From: JAJEFO01 sp965221845
GTDB taxonomy: Bacteria > Pseudomonadota > Alphaproteobacteria > Rhodobacterales > Rhodobacteraceae
NCBI GenBank assembly: GCA_965221845.1
Contig: OZ244919.1
Coordinates: 3,844,001-3,908,000 of the forward strand
Direction: 5' to 3'
Length of the DNA: 64,000 nt
This document shows positions 27,296 through 36,373 of the stretch, piece by piece. The notes beneath the pieces are model-generated. The model made no database searches, was not told where the DNA came from, and saw only the letters and a program-made list of their open reading frames with translations. The position numbers and the translations under genes are program-made. Each line of letters begins with the position of its first letter. The first letter of the stretch is position 1.

Positions 27296-27818
27296 GACAG
27301 GCCCGCTCAAGCCAACATTCAGCCCAACGCCGGCCTGGATGCTGGCCGGGATTCTATTTTCAACGCGCCGCCCTGTATAGGGCGATTCACGGCAACCGCG
27401 AAACTGGCATCACGTGCCCGATTTCTCTCCCCGCGCGTTCGACCCCATCCGCCCCGATCGCAACCCTGCCCGCGATCCGCCGGTCAACCGATCCGGGATG
27501 GGTGTCATGCGTGCCGGCATCAGGAATCCCCGCGGTCTGCCCTGAAACAGGTCCGACGAGCGCAAGGCTGCCACGGATGGGGCGCCCAACGATTTCTCGC
27601 GTTGCATTTCCGGAGCATTGGAGCAGCAAACTGGCATCCGGTCGAAGCAGCCAAGGTTCAAGCCAATCCACAACTCGCGCGCGCCCATGTCGGTCCCGAC
27701 AGAGACTCCGGCACAAGCTGTCGCTGATTTCGATTCCGTTGAGCACGTTGACGGAGGACCCGTGACCTTTCGCCGGATGTCGCAAATTGCGACTTTCGCA
27801 CGCTCGGGCCGACCGATC
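27296..27818. other. Intergenic region upstream of the methyltransferase operon
   Basis: 523 bp. An open frame at 27387-27785 (minus) has no recognisable feature and is not called. An inverted repeat lies at 27369-27384. Confidence 0.4.
27369..27384 (-). promoter_or_regulatory. Inverted repeat with -10-like centre before the methyltransferase operon
   Basis: CGCCCT - 4 bases - AGGGCG. On the minus strand the centre reads TATACA, like a -10 box, about 70 bases before the operon start. It could be an operator over the promoter, as seen with controllers of restriction systems. No good -35 is evident. Confidence 0.3.
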
Positions 27819-28280
27819 CTACCCGGACCAGAATTGCCGCAGCAGCGCCACGAGCCAGCGGATCTCGTCGGAGGCGCCCAGGAGCAGCAGGAGCGATACG
27901 GCCGTGCCCCAGGACCGAATCCCGTGCCGTACGCCGTCGACACCGGGCCGGACGGAGTCCAGGGCGTTCGCGCACCGCTCCAGCCGGCCGGAGCACTCGT
28001 AGACGGCGGTCCTGGTCGACACCTCCGTCGCTGACACGTCCTCCAGGGCCGAAACGACCGCCGCCGTGGAATTGGCCCTGGCGACGGCCGCGCGGGTCTC
28101 TGGCGTCTCTCCGCCCTCCCCGTCGGCACCGGCCGGCCCCTCCTGTTCCTGCCGGATCGTGCGAAGCGCCTCGGCCGTCTCCCTCTGCGCCCCCAGCATC
28201 TCCCGCCAGGGGAATTCCGCCATGGCCCTGACGGCCTCCGCCACGTCCGTCCGCGTCACCCTCTCCCTTTCTCCTGCCAT
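27819..28280 (-). CDS. Small mobilization-region protein with membrane segment
   Basis: 153 residues from ATG 28280. The first part is helical and charged (V-A-E-A-V-R-A-M-A-E-F-P-W-R), followed by an acidic linker and a C-terminal hydrophobic segment (T-A-V-S-L-L-L-L-L-G). Divergent from the relaxase, 171 bp away. Not recognised. Its position suggests a mobilization or plasmid-type accessory role. A protein with one membrane helix next to a relaxase could dock the relaxosome, but this is inference. Confidence 0.5.
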   Translation of the reverse strand: MAGERERVTRTDVAEAVRAMAEFPWREMLGAQRETAEALRTIRQEQEGPAGADGEGGETPETRAAVARANSTAAVVSALEDVSATEVSTRTAVYECSGRLERCANALDSVRPGVDGVRHGIRSWGTAVSLLLLLGASDEIRWLVALLRQFWSG

Positions 28281-28408
28281 GCCCGACCCCCTTCGTTCCA
28301 TTTACGTTCGCCGGCGTCCCTTGTCCGACATTCCGCCGTGTCCCGTCCACCGCCGAATCGGCCCGCCCGCCGACAGCTTTCGCCGGTGGCACGGCCGGGG
28401 CCGAATCC

Positions 28409-28425
28409 GTATGATCGCCTCGATG
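28409..28425 (+). promoter_or_regulatory. Shared promoter motif, relaxase copy
   Basis: GTATGATCGCCTCGATG; contains TATGAT (28410-28415) as a -10, 36 bases before the relaxase ATG. It matches 14 of 17 bases with the motif before the small mob operon (38167-38183), which stands 37 bases before its ATG. Probably a co-regulated promoter or operator. Confidence 0.45.
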
Positions 28426-28451
28426 CCCCGAACGGACAGGACCGATCCCCC

Positions 28452-31400
28452 ATGGTCGCCACCGTCACGTCCCTGACCTCCGCGGCGGTCACGACCCGCT
28501 ACTTCGAGCGGGACGGCTACTACGCGAAGTCGGACCCCGAGCACAGAAAGGCGAGCCGCTGGCACGGGCGTGGCGCGGCGGCGCTCGGCCTCGGGCGCCA
28601 CGTGGCGCCGTCGCGCTTCGAGGCGGTCCTCGCGGGAAGGGTGCCGGGAACGGAGATCACGCTCGGGCGCATCAGGGACGGGAAGGTCGAGCACCGTCCC
28701 GGCCTCGACGTCACGCTCCAGGCCCCGAAGTCGGTCTCGCTCGCCGCTCTCGTCGCGGGCGACGCGCGCATCCTGCGCGCGCACGACGAGGCGGTGCGTG
28801 CGACGCTCGACTTCGTGGAGGGGCACCTGCTCTCCGTCAGGCAGTGGGACCGTGAGCGGCGGCGCCACGTCCGCGTGCCGTCGCCGTCGATGGTGGCGGC
28901 CGCGTTCCGTCACACGGCGAACCGGAACCTCGAGCCCCACCTCCACACCCACGCGGTGATCGCGAACATGACGCGGCGGCCGGACGGGACGTGGGCCAGC
29001 CCCGAGACGGGGGCGCTCGCGCGGTCGGAGAAGCTGATCGGCGCCTACTACAGGAACGAACTCGCGGGCCGACTTCGCACGCTCGGATACGAACTCAGGC
29101 CATCCACGGTGGGGCGTGTGCCCGGCTTCGAGATCGCGGGCTACGGCCGCAGGCTCCTGGAGGAGAACTCCAGCCGGCGCCGCGAGATCCTGGCGTGGGT
29201 CCGGGAGCGCGGCCTCGCGGACACGGCCGCGAACCGACAGCGGGCGGCGCTGGCGACGCGGAAGGCCAAGGACGAGCCGCACCGCAGGGAGCTCGAGGCC
29301 GGGTGGCGCGCACGCGCGAGGGAGATGGGGCTGGACCGCAGGCCGCCCCGCCCGTCCGCGGGACGCAGGCGCGCGGAGAGGGAGGCGGGAACGCACCCGT
29401 GCATGACCGAGATCGTGACCCGCTCGGCGGAGCATCTCGCCGAGCGAGCCTCGGTGTTCCGGGAGGCGGACCTCGCCACCCTGGCGCTGGCCCATTCCCC
29501 GGGGCTGCACGCCCATTCGGACTACCTGGCCGCGCTGGAGGGACTGAGGCGGGACGGCCATCTCGTCGACGCCGTGCGCGGCGGCCTCGGCCCCTGCCTC
29601 GTGACGGCGCGCGCGCTCCGCGCGGAGCGCGAGATCGTCGACCGGATGCGGGCCGCGCGGGAAGCAGGCGGTCCGCTCGCGGACGCGGCCCGCGTCGGGG
29701 AGGCGCTGGGTAAGGGCAATCTGACGGAGGGCCAGAGGGAGGCGGTGCGCGCGATCCTGCTCGGGGAGGGCCGCATCGTCGGCGTGCAGGGCTACGCGGG
29801 CACCGGCAAGACCGCGATGCTGAGGACGGTGCGCGATCTCGCCGGGACGCGGCGGGTCGTCGCGCTCGCGCCGAGCGCGGCCGCGGTCCGCGCGCTCAGG
29901 CGCGAGGCCGGGCTTCCGGCACGCACGCTGCAGGGCTTCCTGTCCAGGTACCGGGACGTCGCGGAAGGCACGGTCTCCGCCGAGGGTCTCGCGCGGCTCC
30001 GGAAGGGCTATGCCGGTTCCGTCCTCGTCCTCGACGAGGCCTCCATGGCGGGGACGGTGCAGATGCGGTCGCTGATGCGGATCGCCGACGCGCTGGGCGT
30101 CGGGCGTCTCGTCCCCGTGGGGGACGTGCGACAGCTCAGGTCCGTCGAGGCGGGACAGCCGTTCCGGCAGCTCCAGGAGGCGGGGATGCCGACGGCGGTG
30201 ATGGACGACGTGCTCCGCCAGAGGACGCCCCGCCTGAGGGAGGCGGTGGCCCACGTCATCGGCGGCAGGCCCGCCGAGGCGCTCGGCAGCCTCGGCGAGG
30301 ACGTCCTCGAGGTCGGGGCGCCGGATCTCGGGCGGACGGCGGCCCGGCTCTGGCTCGGGCTGGACGCGAAGGCGCGCGCCTCGACGGCGGTGCTCGCGCC
30401 CACGCACGCCGTCCGTGCGGAGATCGCCGACACGGTGCGCGAGGGACTGGCCGAGGAGGGCGTGCTCCACGGCCCGGAGATCGAGGTGAGGCGGCTCGTC
30501 TCCCGGGGACTGACCCGGCCGCAGACCGGCGACGTCCGCAACTGGGAGGCTGGCGACGCGGCCGTGTTCCACCACGACGTCTGGGGCGGGAAGGCGAGGG
30601 CGGGCGAGGTCTTCGCCGTGAACGCCACGGACGGCGAGCGGGCCGAGCTCGTCCACGAGGACGGACGCGTGCTGAGGGTCAGGCCGGGAGGGAAGAGGCT
30701 GCGCTACCAGCTCGAGCTTCACGACTGCGCGACGATCCGCATCCGCGCGGGCGACGAGGTCCGCTGGACGCGGAACGACGGGCGACGCGACCTGGTGAAC
30801 GGGGAGCGGGCGCGGGTGGTCTCCGTCGGACCGAAGGCGGTCCGGTTCCGCACGGCGGACGGGCGGGGTCTCCGGCTCTCCCGGGACGACCCGCAGCTCA
30901 GGCACCTCGACCACGCGTACTCGTCGACCGTGCACGGGGCGCAGGGCACGACCGCCGACAGGGTGATCGCGGTGCTCGATTCGGGGCACGGGGCGCTCGT
31001 CGACCAGGCGACCTTCTACGTGGAGGTCACGCGGGCGCGCGAGGAGGCGGTGATCCTGACCGACAACCGCGGGCAGCTTGCGGAGACGCTCGAGGAGCGC
31101 ACGGGGCTGCGCATGACCGCGCTGGAGGCCGTGGGCGAGCGGGTCGCGGAGAGGGTCGGGGAGCGGGAACGGGAGGCCGTCCCGGAGGTCGGGCCGGGGA
31201 CCGCGCTGCCGGAGAGGCCGCTTCCGGAGAAGGCGCCGGTCCGGACGGTCGCGAAGGCCCTTCCCGCGCCGGAGGCGCGGCCCGGTCCGGAGAGTGCCGC
31301 CCCGAAGATCGGGGACGGGACGCCGGACCCGGCAGAACCGGCACGCCCGACCGACGGTCCGGCGACGCCCGGCGGGCCTGCCGACGCGGAAAGGGCCGTC

Positions 31401-32981
31401 ATGAAATCGGCGGGGGATCCGGCCGCCGAGGATCGGTCCCTGCCGGAACCGCAGGAGGGCGCGCCGCATTACGACCGTCGCGAGGGGTCGCGGGCGAGCG
31501 CCGCGGCCGGGACCGACGCCGCCGAAGGTGCGGAACGGGCGGACAGCGCCCGCGACCGGGAGCTCGCCGCGATCGGGCGGGAGTGGCGGAGCCGCCGCGC
31601 GAAGGCGGCGGCGCGGGATCGCGACATCGCGTTCCTGCCGGGAACCGAGGCGCTGCTCGGGCGGACCCGCGAGTTCGACGAAGGGCATCCCGGCGCGCTG
31701 CCGGAGGCGACGGCCGACCTCGCCAGGGACTGCGGGGACGTGCGGCGCAGGTGGGAGCGGCTGACGGCTGTCGCGGGGGAGCTCGCGCGATGCGACGCCT
31801 CCGGGGCGCCCGGGAAGGCCGTCCGCAGGGCCATGACCGAGGCGGGGGAACTGCTCGCGGACGACCGCCTTTCCGCCAGGGCCGGGCGCGAGGGGATCCG
31901 CGCGCCCCTGGAGGCGATCCTCGGCACCCTGGAGGACAGGCGCGCGGCGGCGGACCGGATCGGGGAGCTGCGCAGGGAAAGGGACGCGATCGAGGCGGAG
32001 GCGGAGCGGCTGGGCTGCCATCCGTTCCACGCGGCGGGGCACCGCCGCTTCGTCGAACGGCTCGCAGGCTTCGGCGACGACCTGCCTCCGGACCTGGCGG
32101 GCATGGTCGAGGAGCTGCCCGGGCTTGAGGCGAAGGACCGGGGGATCCGGGACCGCGTCAGGGAGGTGACCGCGTTCGAGGACAGGCGCAGGAACATCAT
32201 CGAACGGGCCGCATGGTGGCGGCCGGAAAGCCCGCTCGGCACGGGCCTGGCCACAAGCTACGGGCGCTGGAAGCTGTCCGCGCCGAAGGTGATCGAGCGC
32301 GGCGAGACGCTGGCGAAGGATCCGCTCGTCTTGCCGGACGACCGCAAGGCGCTGGAGCGGGCGACGGCGCGCATCAGGGACACGCTCGACGGCTGCGGCC
32401 TCGAGGCGCGGCATCTCCGGACCTGGGAACGGATTCTCGACGGGGCGGAGGCGCAGGGATGCCACCGCTACTTCGTCAAGGGCTACGGGAGCTGGGTCGA
32501 CGACCTGGGCCAGCAGGCGTGCGTGGGCCCGGGAAAGAACGCGCTCGCGGCCCGCGAGCGGCTGCTTCGCGACGACATGCGGGTCGCGCAGGCGTGCGTC
32601 GAAGGCCTGGAGGACGATCTCGCGAAGTCCGTCCGGGAGCGGGAGGAAGGCGGCGAGCGGTTCGTGTCGGCGATGCACCCCTACGCCGGGTGGAAACGCG
32701 AGGCCATGGACCGCGTCAGGTATTTCCGGCATGTCCTCGGCGACAGGGACCGCTACGGCCCGCATCTTGACAGGGTTCCCGGGCTGGAGAAGCGGCTGCG
32801 GGAGGCGGCCGCCACGATCTCGGAGACGGTCGCTCGCGACGCGCCCGTCCGGAAGGAGGTCGAGGCGGCGTACAAGGTCCAGCTGGAACGCGAGAGGGAG
32901 ATCCGGGAGCGCGAGCGGGAACTGGAAAGGGCCCGCAATCCGTCGCGCTACATGGGTGCCGAGATCGACTACGGGCGGTAG
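28452..32981 (+). CDS. MobF-family conjugative relaxase-helicase (TraA/TraI-like)
   Basis: 1509 residues from ATG 28452. N-terminal relaxase domain: T-R-Y-F-E-R-D-G-Y-Y with nicking tyrosines (Y23, Y24), and the metal-binding histidines in E-P-H-L-H-T-H-A-V-I-A-N (about 160-170). Middle RecD/TraI-type helicase: Walker A Y-A-G-T-G-K-T (about 447), Walker B L-V-L-D-E-A-S-M, and S-T-V-H-G-A-Q-G-T-T. The last 550 residues are charged and coiled, as in alphaproteobacterial TraA proteins. It nicks oriT and unwinds DNA for transfer. No type IV coupling protein or secretion genes are in the window, so the element is mobilizable rather than self-transmissible here. Confidence 0.93.
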   Translation: MVATVTSLTSAAVTTRYFERDGYYAKSDPEHRKASRWHGRGAAALGLGRHVAPSRFEAVLAGRVPGTEITLGRIRDGKVEHRPGLDVTLQAPKSVSLAALVAGDARILRAHDEAVRATLDFVEGHLLSVRQWDRERRRHVRVPSPSMVAAAFRHTANRNLEPHLHTHAVIANMTRRPDGTWASPETGALARSEKLIGAYYRNELAGRLRTLGYELRPSTVGRVPGFEIAGYGRRLLEENSSRRREILAWVRERGLADTAANRQRAALATRKAKDEPHRRELEAGWRARAREMGLDRRPPRPSAGRRRAEREAGTHPCMTEIVTRSAEHLAERASVFREADLATLALAHSPGLHAHSDYLAALEGLRRDGHLVDAVRGGLGPCLVTARALRAEREIVDRMRAAREAGGPLADAARVGEALGKGNLTEGQREAVRAILLGEGRIVGVQGYAGTGKTAMLRTVRDLAGTRRVVALAPSAAAVRALRREAGLPARTLQGFLSRYRDVAEGTVSAEGLARLRKGYAGSVLVLDEASMAGTVQMRSLMRIADALGVGRLVPVGDVRQLRSVEAGQPFRQLQEAGMPTAVMDDVLRQRTPRLREAVAHVIGGRPAEALGSLGEDVLEVGAPDLGRTAARLWLGLDAKARASTAVLAPTHAVRAEIADTVREGLAEEGVLHGPEIEVRRLVSRGLTRPQTGDVRNWEAGDAAVFHHDVWGGKARAGEVFAVNATDGERAELVHEDGRVLRVRPGGKRLRYQLELHDCATIRIRAGDEVRWTRNDGRRDLVNGERARVVSVGPKAVRFRTADGRGLRLSRDDPQLRHLDHAYSSTVHGAQGTTADRVIAVLDSGHGALVDQATFYVEVTRAREEAVILTDNRGQLAETLEERTGLRMTALEAVGERVAERVGEREREAVPEVGPGTALPERPLPEKAPVRTVAKALPAPEARPGPESAAPKIGDGTPDPAEPARPTDGPATPGGPADAERAVMKSAGDPAAEDRSLPEPQEGAPHYDRREGSRASAAAGTDAAEGAERADSARDRELAAIGREWRSRRAKAAARDRDIAFLPGTEALLGRTREFDEGHPGALPEATADLARDCGDVRRRWERLTAVAGELARCDASGAPGKAVRRAMTEAGELLADDRLSARAGREGIRAPLEAILGTLEDRRAAADRIGELRRERDAIEAEAERLGCHPFHAAGHRRFVERLAGFGDDLPPDLAGMVEELPGLEAKDRGIRDRVREVTAFEDRRRNIIERAAWWRPESPLGTGLATSYGRWKLSAPKVIERGETLAKDPLVLPDDRKALERATARIRDTLDGCGLEARHLRTWERILDGAEAQGCHRYFVKGYGSWVDDLGQQACVGPGKNALAARERLLRDDMRVAQACVEGLEDDLAKSVREREEGGERFVSAMHPYAGWKREAMDRVRYFRHVLGDRDRYGPHLDRVPGLEKRLREAAATISETVARDAPVRKEVEAAYKVQLEREREIRERERELERARNPSRYMGAEIDYGR

Positions 32982-33080
32982 GCGACCGCGACCGGCGGTC
33001 GGCTGCGACCTGACAGTCCGGACGCTCTCCCGTCCGCCTGACTCACGAAAGAACCCAGCGAGGCGAGAAGAGAGTACGGC

Positions 33081-33106
33081 ACCCCCGAAGTTCGCACTTC
33101 GGGGGT
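33081..33106. terminator. Bidirectional hairpin terminator
   Basis: Perfect 10 bp stem (ACCCCCGAAG / CTTCGGGGGT) with a 6-base loop between the convergent relaxase and metalloprotease genes. No strong T run follows on the plus strand. Confidence 0.65.
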
Positions 33107-33119
33107 GAGCGTCTTCGCT

Positions 33120-34567
33120 TCAGTCTCTTTCGGCGACGAAGGAACCCACGTATTCGGCATCCTGATCGTTCACGACGCCGCCGACCCAGCCGGACGGGTC
33201 GCCTGCGTCGCTTGGATACCACTTCGCTTCAACGCTGTCGCCCGAACAGCCGCCGGACGTGCAGTCCATGTTGTAGCGGAAATCCCCCCAGTCCTCAAAC
33301 TCGTGGTCATGCCAGGTGGCGGTGCCATCGATGGCGGTGGAATAATGGGCCTCGAAGTTGTTTACCCGAAGGTTGAGGTTCGGACGGTCGCCGAACGCGT
33401 AGCGCAGGTTCGCGTCCGCCCGGAGCGCCGCACCCAGGAAGTTCGGGTCAAGATCGACACCCAGGAAGTTGTCCTCGCCGCTCCATGTCGCCGTGGCTGG
33501 CAGGGAAACATTCTCGGAGGGCTTTCCGCGAACCCATCCGCGTCCGGCAAACTCGACAGCGATGGAAAGGTTTCCTCCGGATTGCCGCCCTGGTGCCGTC
33601 CGGCCGCTGACCTCAAGTTCCTCCGTAATCCAGACGCCCAGGTGTCGATGGAGGATGGCGCGCCAGACCTGTAGACCGCGTTGACGTTGCGGGCGTCTTC
33701 GTTCCATGTCGCATCCGGGACGTGCCTGATGTCTTCCGGCGTCACGTGGTAACGACTGCGCCCCCCGATCTGGTCGTCATAGCCCATCACGCTGCCAGAG
33801 CCGTAAGGCGCGTGATAAGGGTCGATCCCGCCCGGCGCTGACGAGCATCTGTCCCCGGACGCGCAGTCGGCGGGCATCCTGCCGTAAGGGTGCCTGTATC
33901 CGAACTGGTGACCCGCCTCGTGGGTCACGACACCGAAGAAATGCTGAAATGCGGTCTCGCGGGTCGCATCGTGCCCGCTTGCGAGGTCGAAGAAGACTTC
34001 CTCAAACCAGTCGTCACGCAGGACCACTGCGTTGGCCGATCCGTTATAGCAGGCAAGGGCATTCACGTGGTGACCGCAGTTGAAGGTCTCGTCCTCCCCG
34101 ATCTGGATCACCGGGGGTTCGACTTCGTAGTCGAGATGACGGGTCCACTGCCAGTATGCAGCGTATGTCAGATACACAACGTTGATAAGTGCCTCCGCAG
34201 TGCGCCGTTCGTTGCGATAGAAGGCCGGATTGGATTGCAAACGATCTATCAACGCCGGACTCAGATCAAATTCAGAGAGTAAGAAGTCGCCTTGCGAATC
34301 CAGGTCCACGTGAAGCCCGTCTGTCCCGTCTTGCGGCAAGAATGGGAAGGTGGGCTGCGCAAGCCAGTCTTCGTCAAAGAGGAATCTCTCCCTGAGAAAC
34401 GCGCTGCGGTGGGTTTCGGATTCCCTCTGCTGGGTCGGTTCGTTCGCGGGCGGGTTCGCAGCTCCCGGTTCGGGATCAAGCACGACGCTGCCCCCTCCGC
34501 CACACGCCGCGAGAAGTGCGGTCGCCGCGACGGTCACGGTTAAGGTTCTCCACTTTATCACTTTCAC
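33120..34567 (-). pseudogene. Secreted zinc metalloprotease lipoprotein with TbpB-like C-terminal domain, frameshifted
   Basis: Starts at GTG 34567 (GGGAGA upstream). Signal peptide with lipobox L-L-A-A-C followed by a glycine/proline linker. The metzincin zinc motif V-T-H-E-A-G-H-Q-F-G-Y-R-H is intact, followed by G-S-V-M-G-Y-D, the Met-turn. Near 33637 the frame is broken: the first frame runs to 33362, while the remainder continues in another frame to 33120. That C-terminal part (V-E-F-A-G-R-G-W, A-T-W-S-G, a-L-R-A-D-A-N-L, ending Y-V-G-S-F-V-A-E-R-D) resembles the small beta-barrel of TbpB-like surface lipoproteins. Probably a surface protease carried as island cargo. Whether the indel is real or a sequencing error is not resolvable here. 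Confidence 0.7.
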
Positions 34568-34812
34568 GCTCTCCCTCGTTGGCAAGCCGCCCGGCGGGTG
34601 CCTGGCCATTGCAAACAACTCTTGAGTAAAAAGTCCCCGCCCATTCGCCAAGGCGTCAGAAGCAATCCCGTTGCCGGGTCAGGCCTATTCGGCGGGTGGC
34701 CCGGCCCATGTTGACCGGACTCCTGAGCTTGTTTGCGGGGCGCACTTGCGCACGGGCGCCGACAGAAGGCAACAGTTGACTTCAGAGGACGGCAGAAGGG
34801 TTCGGGCCAGCG

Positions 34813-34989
34813 ATGCAACGGGCGGAAGGGCGCGAAGTGAACGATCAGGCGAACCGGGAACCGCAACGCGGGCGCGGCAGGCCGCGCAAGCCGTTTCCGA
34901 AGATCGATGCGACTCGAGAGGAGACTGCCCGCGCCATCTTCCTGGCGGTGAACCCGCCCGATCCGTCGCCGCGGAAATTGAACGTGTAG
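34813..34989 (+). CDS. Small protein with AT-hook-like motif
   Basis: 58 residues: an acidic/amide N-terminus, R-G-R-G-R-P-R-K-P (an AT-hook core), then I-D-A-T-R-E-E-T-A-R-A-I-F-L-A-V and P-P-D-P-S. The last part resembles short alphaproteobacterial proteins seen near mobile DNA. Minor-groove binding is suggested only by the motif. No clear Shine-Dalgarno is visible. Confidence 0.45.
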   Translation: MQRAEGREVNDQANREPQRGRGRPRKPFPKIDATREETARAIFLAVNPPDPSPRKLNV

Positions 34990-35340
34990 AAATCCGCGAC
35001 GTCCGTCGCCGCGTCGTGAGCGGGCCTCGGCCAGTCTGGCGCATAGGCACCCAATCATCCGCAACCGTCCCGACACACCCGGATTGTCGTTCGCGGCCTG
35101 GCAACGGGATTGCGGGCAGAAACCGCACGAGATCGCCATTGCAAAGAAATCCGGGACCGACGTCCCGGAGATCCGTCCGGCCATCTCGGGCCAAGGCGCA
35201 GGAAGTCTTTCCGAAACATGCGAGGGGACATTCATGCGAAGAGCAGGAAAAGGTTCAACACCGGACGCCCTGACGAGGATGATCGTGCGATCTGCGCCGT
35301 CCGTCGAGACGCTGTCAACCAAGCCCTGGCCAACGAGCGC
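34990..35340. other. Unassigned region in the mobilization block
   Basis: 351 bp. Open plus-strand frames exist (for example one with W-Q-R-D-C-G-Q-K-P-H-E-I-A-I-A), but I recognise no family and see no ribosome-binding site, so no gene is called. Confidence 0.35.
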
Positions 35341-35772
35341 TCAGCCCGTCTCGGCGTCACCGTCCGGCAGAGCCAGCCACTCCGCCGCAACCGCCGGCGC
35401 CGCGTCGCCGAAGACGTCCCGCAGGAGGGCGCAGAGCTCCTCCGACCGTCCCTCCCGGTCCATGGCGACGATGCGGTCCTCGCACAGGATCCGGACGGCG
35501 GACCCGAGCCAGTCGTTGTCGTCGTGCACGGCCTCCGCCTCGGCCGCCGCGAGGCCGAGCACCGCCTCGTGCATCTCGCGCTGCTCCTGCGGGGACAGCG
35601 CCTGCGCCGCCACGGGCCGCGCGTTCGGCGAGGGGTCGTCGGTCAGGCATCTGCGCACGACGTGGCGGCCGATCGGCTCGCCGGCCGCCTCGGCCGCGGC
35701 CCGGATGCGCGCCCACTCCCCGTCGGTGCAGGACATCGAGTTGCTGACCGCCCTTTCCCTCCGCCGCGTCAC
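35341..35772 (-). CDS. Relaxosome accessory protein (MobC-like)
   Basis: 143 residues from GTG 35772, which overlaps the upstream stop as GTGA; ATG 35736 is an internal alternative. The pattern (R-R-R-E-R-A, C-T-D-G-E-W-A-R-I-R-A-A-A-E-A-A-G, V-V-R-R-C-L) is the ribbon-helix-helix-like start of small relaxosome proteins, followed by L-S-P-Q-E-Q-R-E-M-H and a helical region. Related in layout to two other proteins of the operon (37804-38139 and 37807 downward). Likely binds oriT and helps the relaxase. Confidence 0.65.
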   Translation of the reverse strand: MTRRRERAVSNSMSCTDGEWARIRAAAEAAGEPIGRHVVRRCLTDDPSPNARPVAAQALSPQEQREMHEAVLGLAAAEAEAVHDDNDWLGSAVRILCEDRIVAMDREGRSEELCALLRDVFGDAAPAVAAEWLALPDGDAETG

Positions 35773-36107
35773 GGGTTTCCGTCCCGGCTGAGGTCGTCCG
35801 CGACGTCGTCGAGGAGGTCCCTCGGAGGCGTGCCCGCGCCGGGGATGTCGAACAGGTCCGCCCGGGACGGGAACGTATCCGCCGGGCGTGCGGCGTCGGG
35901 GACCGCCGCCGCTGCGGTGCCCGGCAGGGATTCGGGAGCCGCGCCGTCGGCGGGACCCAGGGCCGGCGCGGGCGGAGGGACGGTCGCCGTCCCGGTCTCC
36001 GCAAGGAGTTCGTGATACGATCCCGAGCCGGGGTCGCCTTCCGTTTCCGGCCCGGTCCCCGCCGCCAGGTCCCTGTCCGCGCAGGAGGCGAGCACGAGGA
36101 ACCGCAC
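35769..36107 (-). CDS. Small hypothetical protein of the mob operon
   Basis: 112 residues from GTG 36107. Alanine/proline-rich, with no recognised domain; it ends F-D-I-P-G-A-G-T-P-P-R-D-L-L-D-D-V-A. Called mainly because it is coupled (GTGA) to the following accessory gene and starts 30 bases after the reconstructed stop of the preceding one. Confidence 0.45.
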   Translation of the reverse strand: MRFLVLASCADRDLAAGTGPETEGDPGSGSYHELLAETGTATVPPPAPALGPADGAAPESLPGTAAAAVPDAARPADTFPSRADLFDIPGAGTPPRDLLDDVADDLSRDGNP

Positions 36108-36137
36108 GGCCTCGTATGCTCAGCGAATCAGCACTGA

Positions 36138-36373
36138 TCAGGGGAGGTGGCTGTGGAAAAGTCGGGGGCGGATTCCTGTGGAAAAGCCGTCCCTTGCTCC
36201 CGCCGCCCTCCCGGTCGATGCTGGTGCCGGGGCCGCCGCCGCCAGGCCTGGCGGCGGCGGAGCGGGGCCTGCCCCGCAGGACGGGTCGGACCGGAACGGC
36301 CCTGGATCGCATTCGCGGATCCGTGCGCCAGCGTGGTCGGCCCGTCCTCCCGTCAGATGCCTCCCGCGTCCCG
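36138..36373 (-). pseudogene. C-terminal part of mob accessory gene B, beyond IS110
   Basis: Reading from the left ATGGATGCTGG repeat in the frame that continues from 37807, the strand is open for about 80 codons (S-G-R-G-R-H-L-T-G-G ... F-H-S-H-L-P) and stops at 36138, only 30 bases before the next gene. Proline/alanine-rich middle. Inferred by joining across the IS; long open frames are common at this GC. Confidence 0.4.
36233..36260. repeat. Perfect 28 bp palindrome
   Basis: Arms CCGCCGCCGCCAGG and its exact complement without a spacer. If gene B is reconstructed, it lies in coding sequence (poly-P, G-L, poly-A). Confidence 0.85.

Noticed and set aside
27387..27785. 132-residue open frame upstream of the methyltransferase
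   Set aside because: No ribosome-binding site, no family features, overlapping frames of similar length.
28302..32765. 1487-codon open frame antisense to the relaxase
   Set aside because: Codon-shadow of a very GC-rich gene; composition is Arg/Pro/Val-rich with no domain, while the plus strand has a full MobF protein.
34766..34778. TTGACTTCAGA resembling the IS1634 terminal repeat
   Set aside because: Only 11 bases match and no second end or transposase remnant is nearby; treated as chance.
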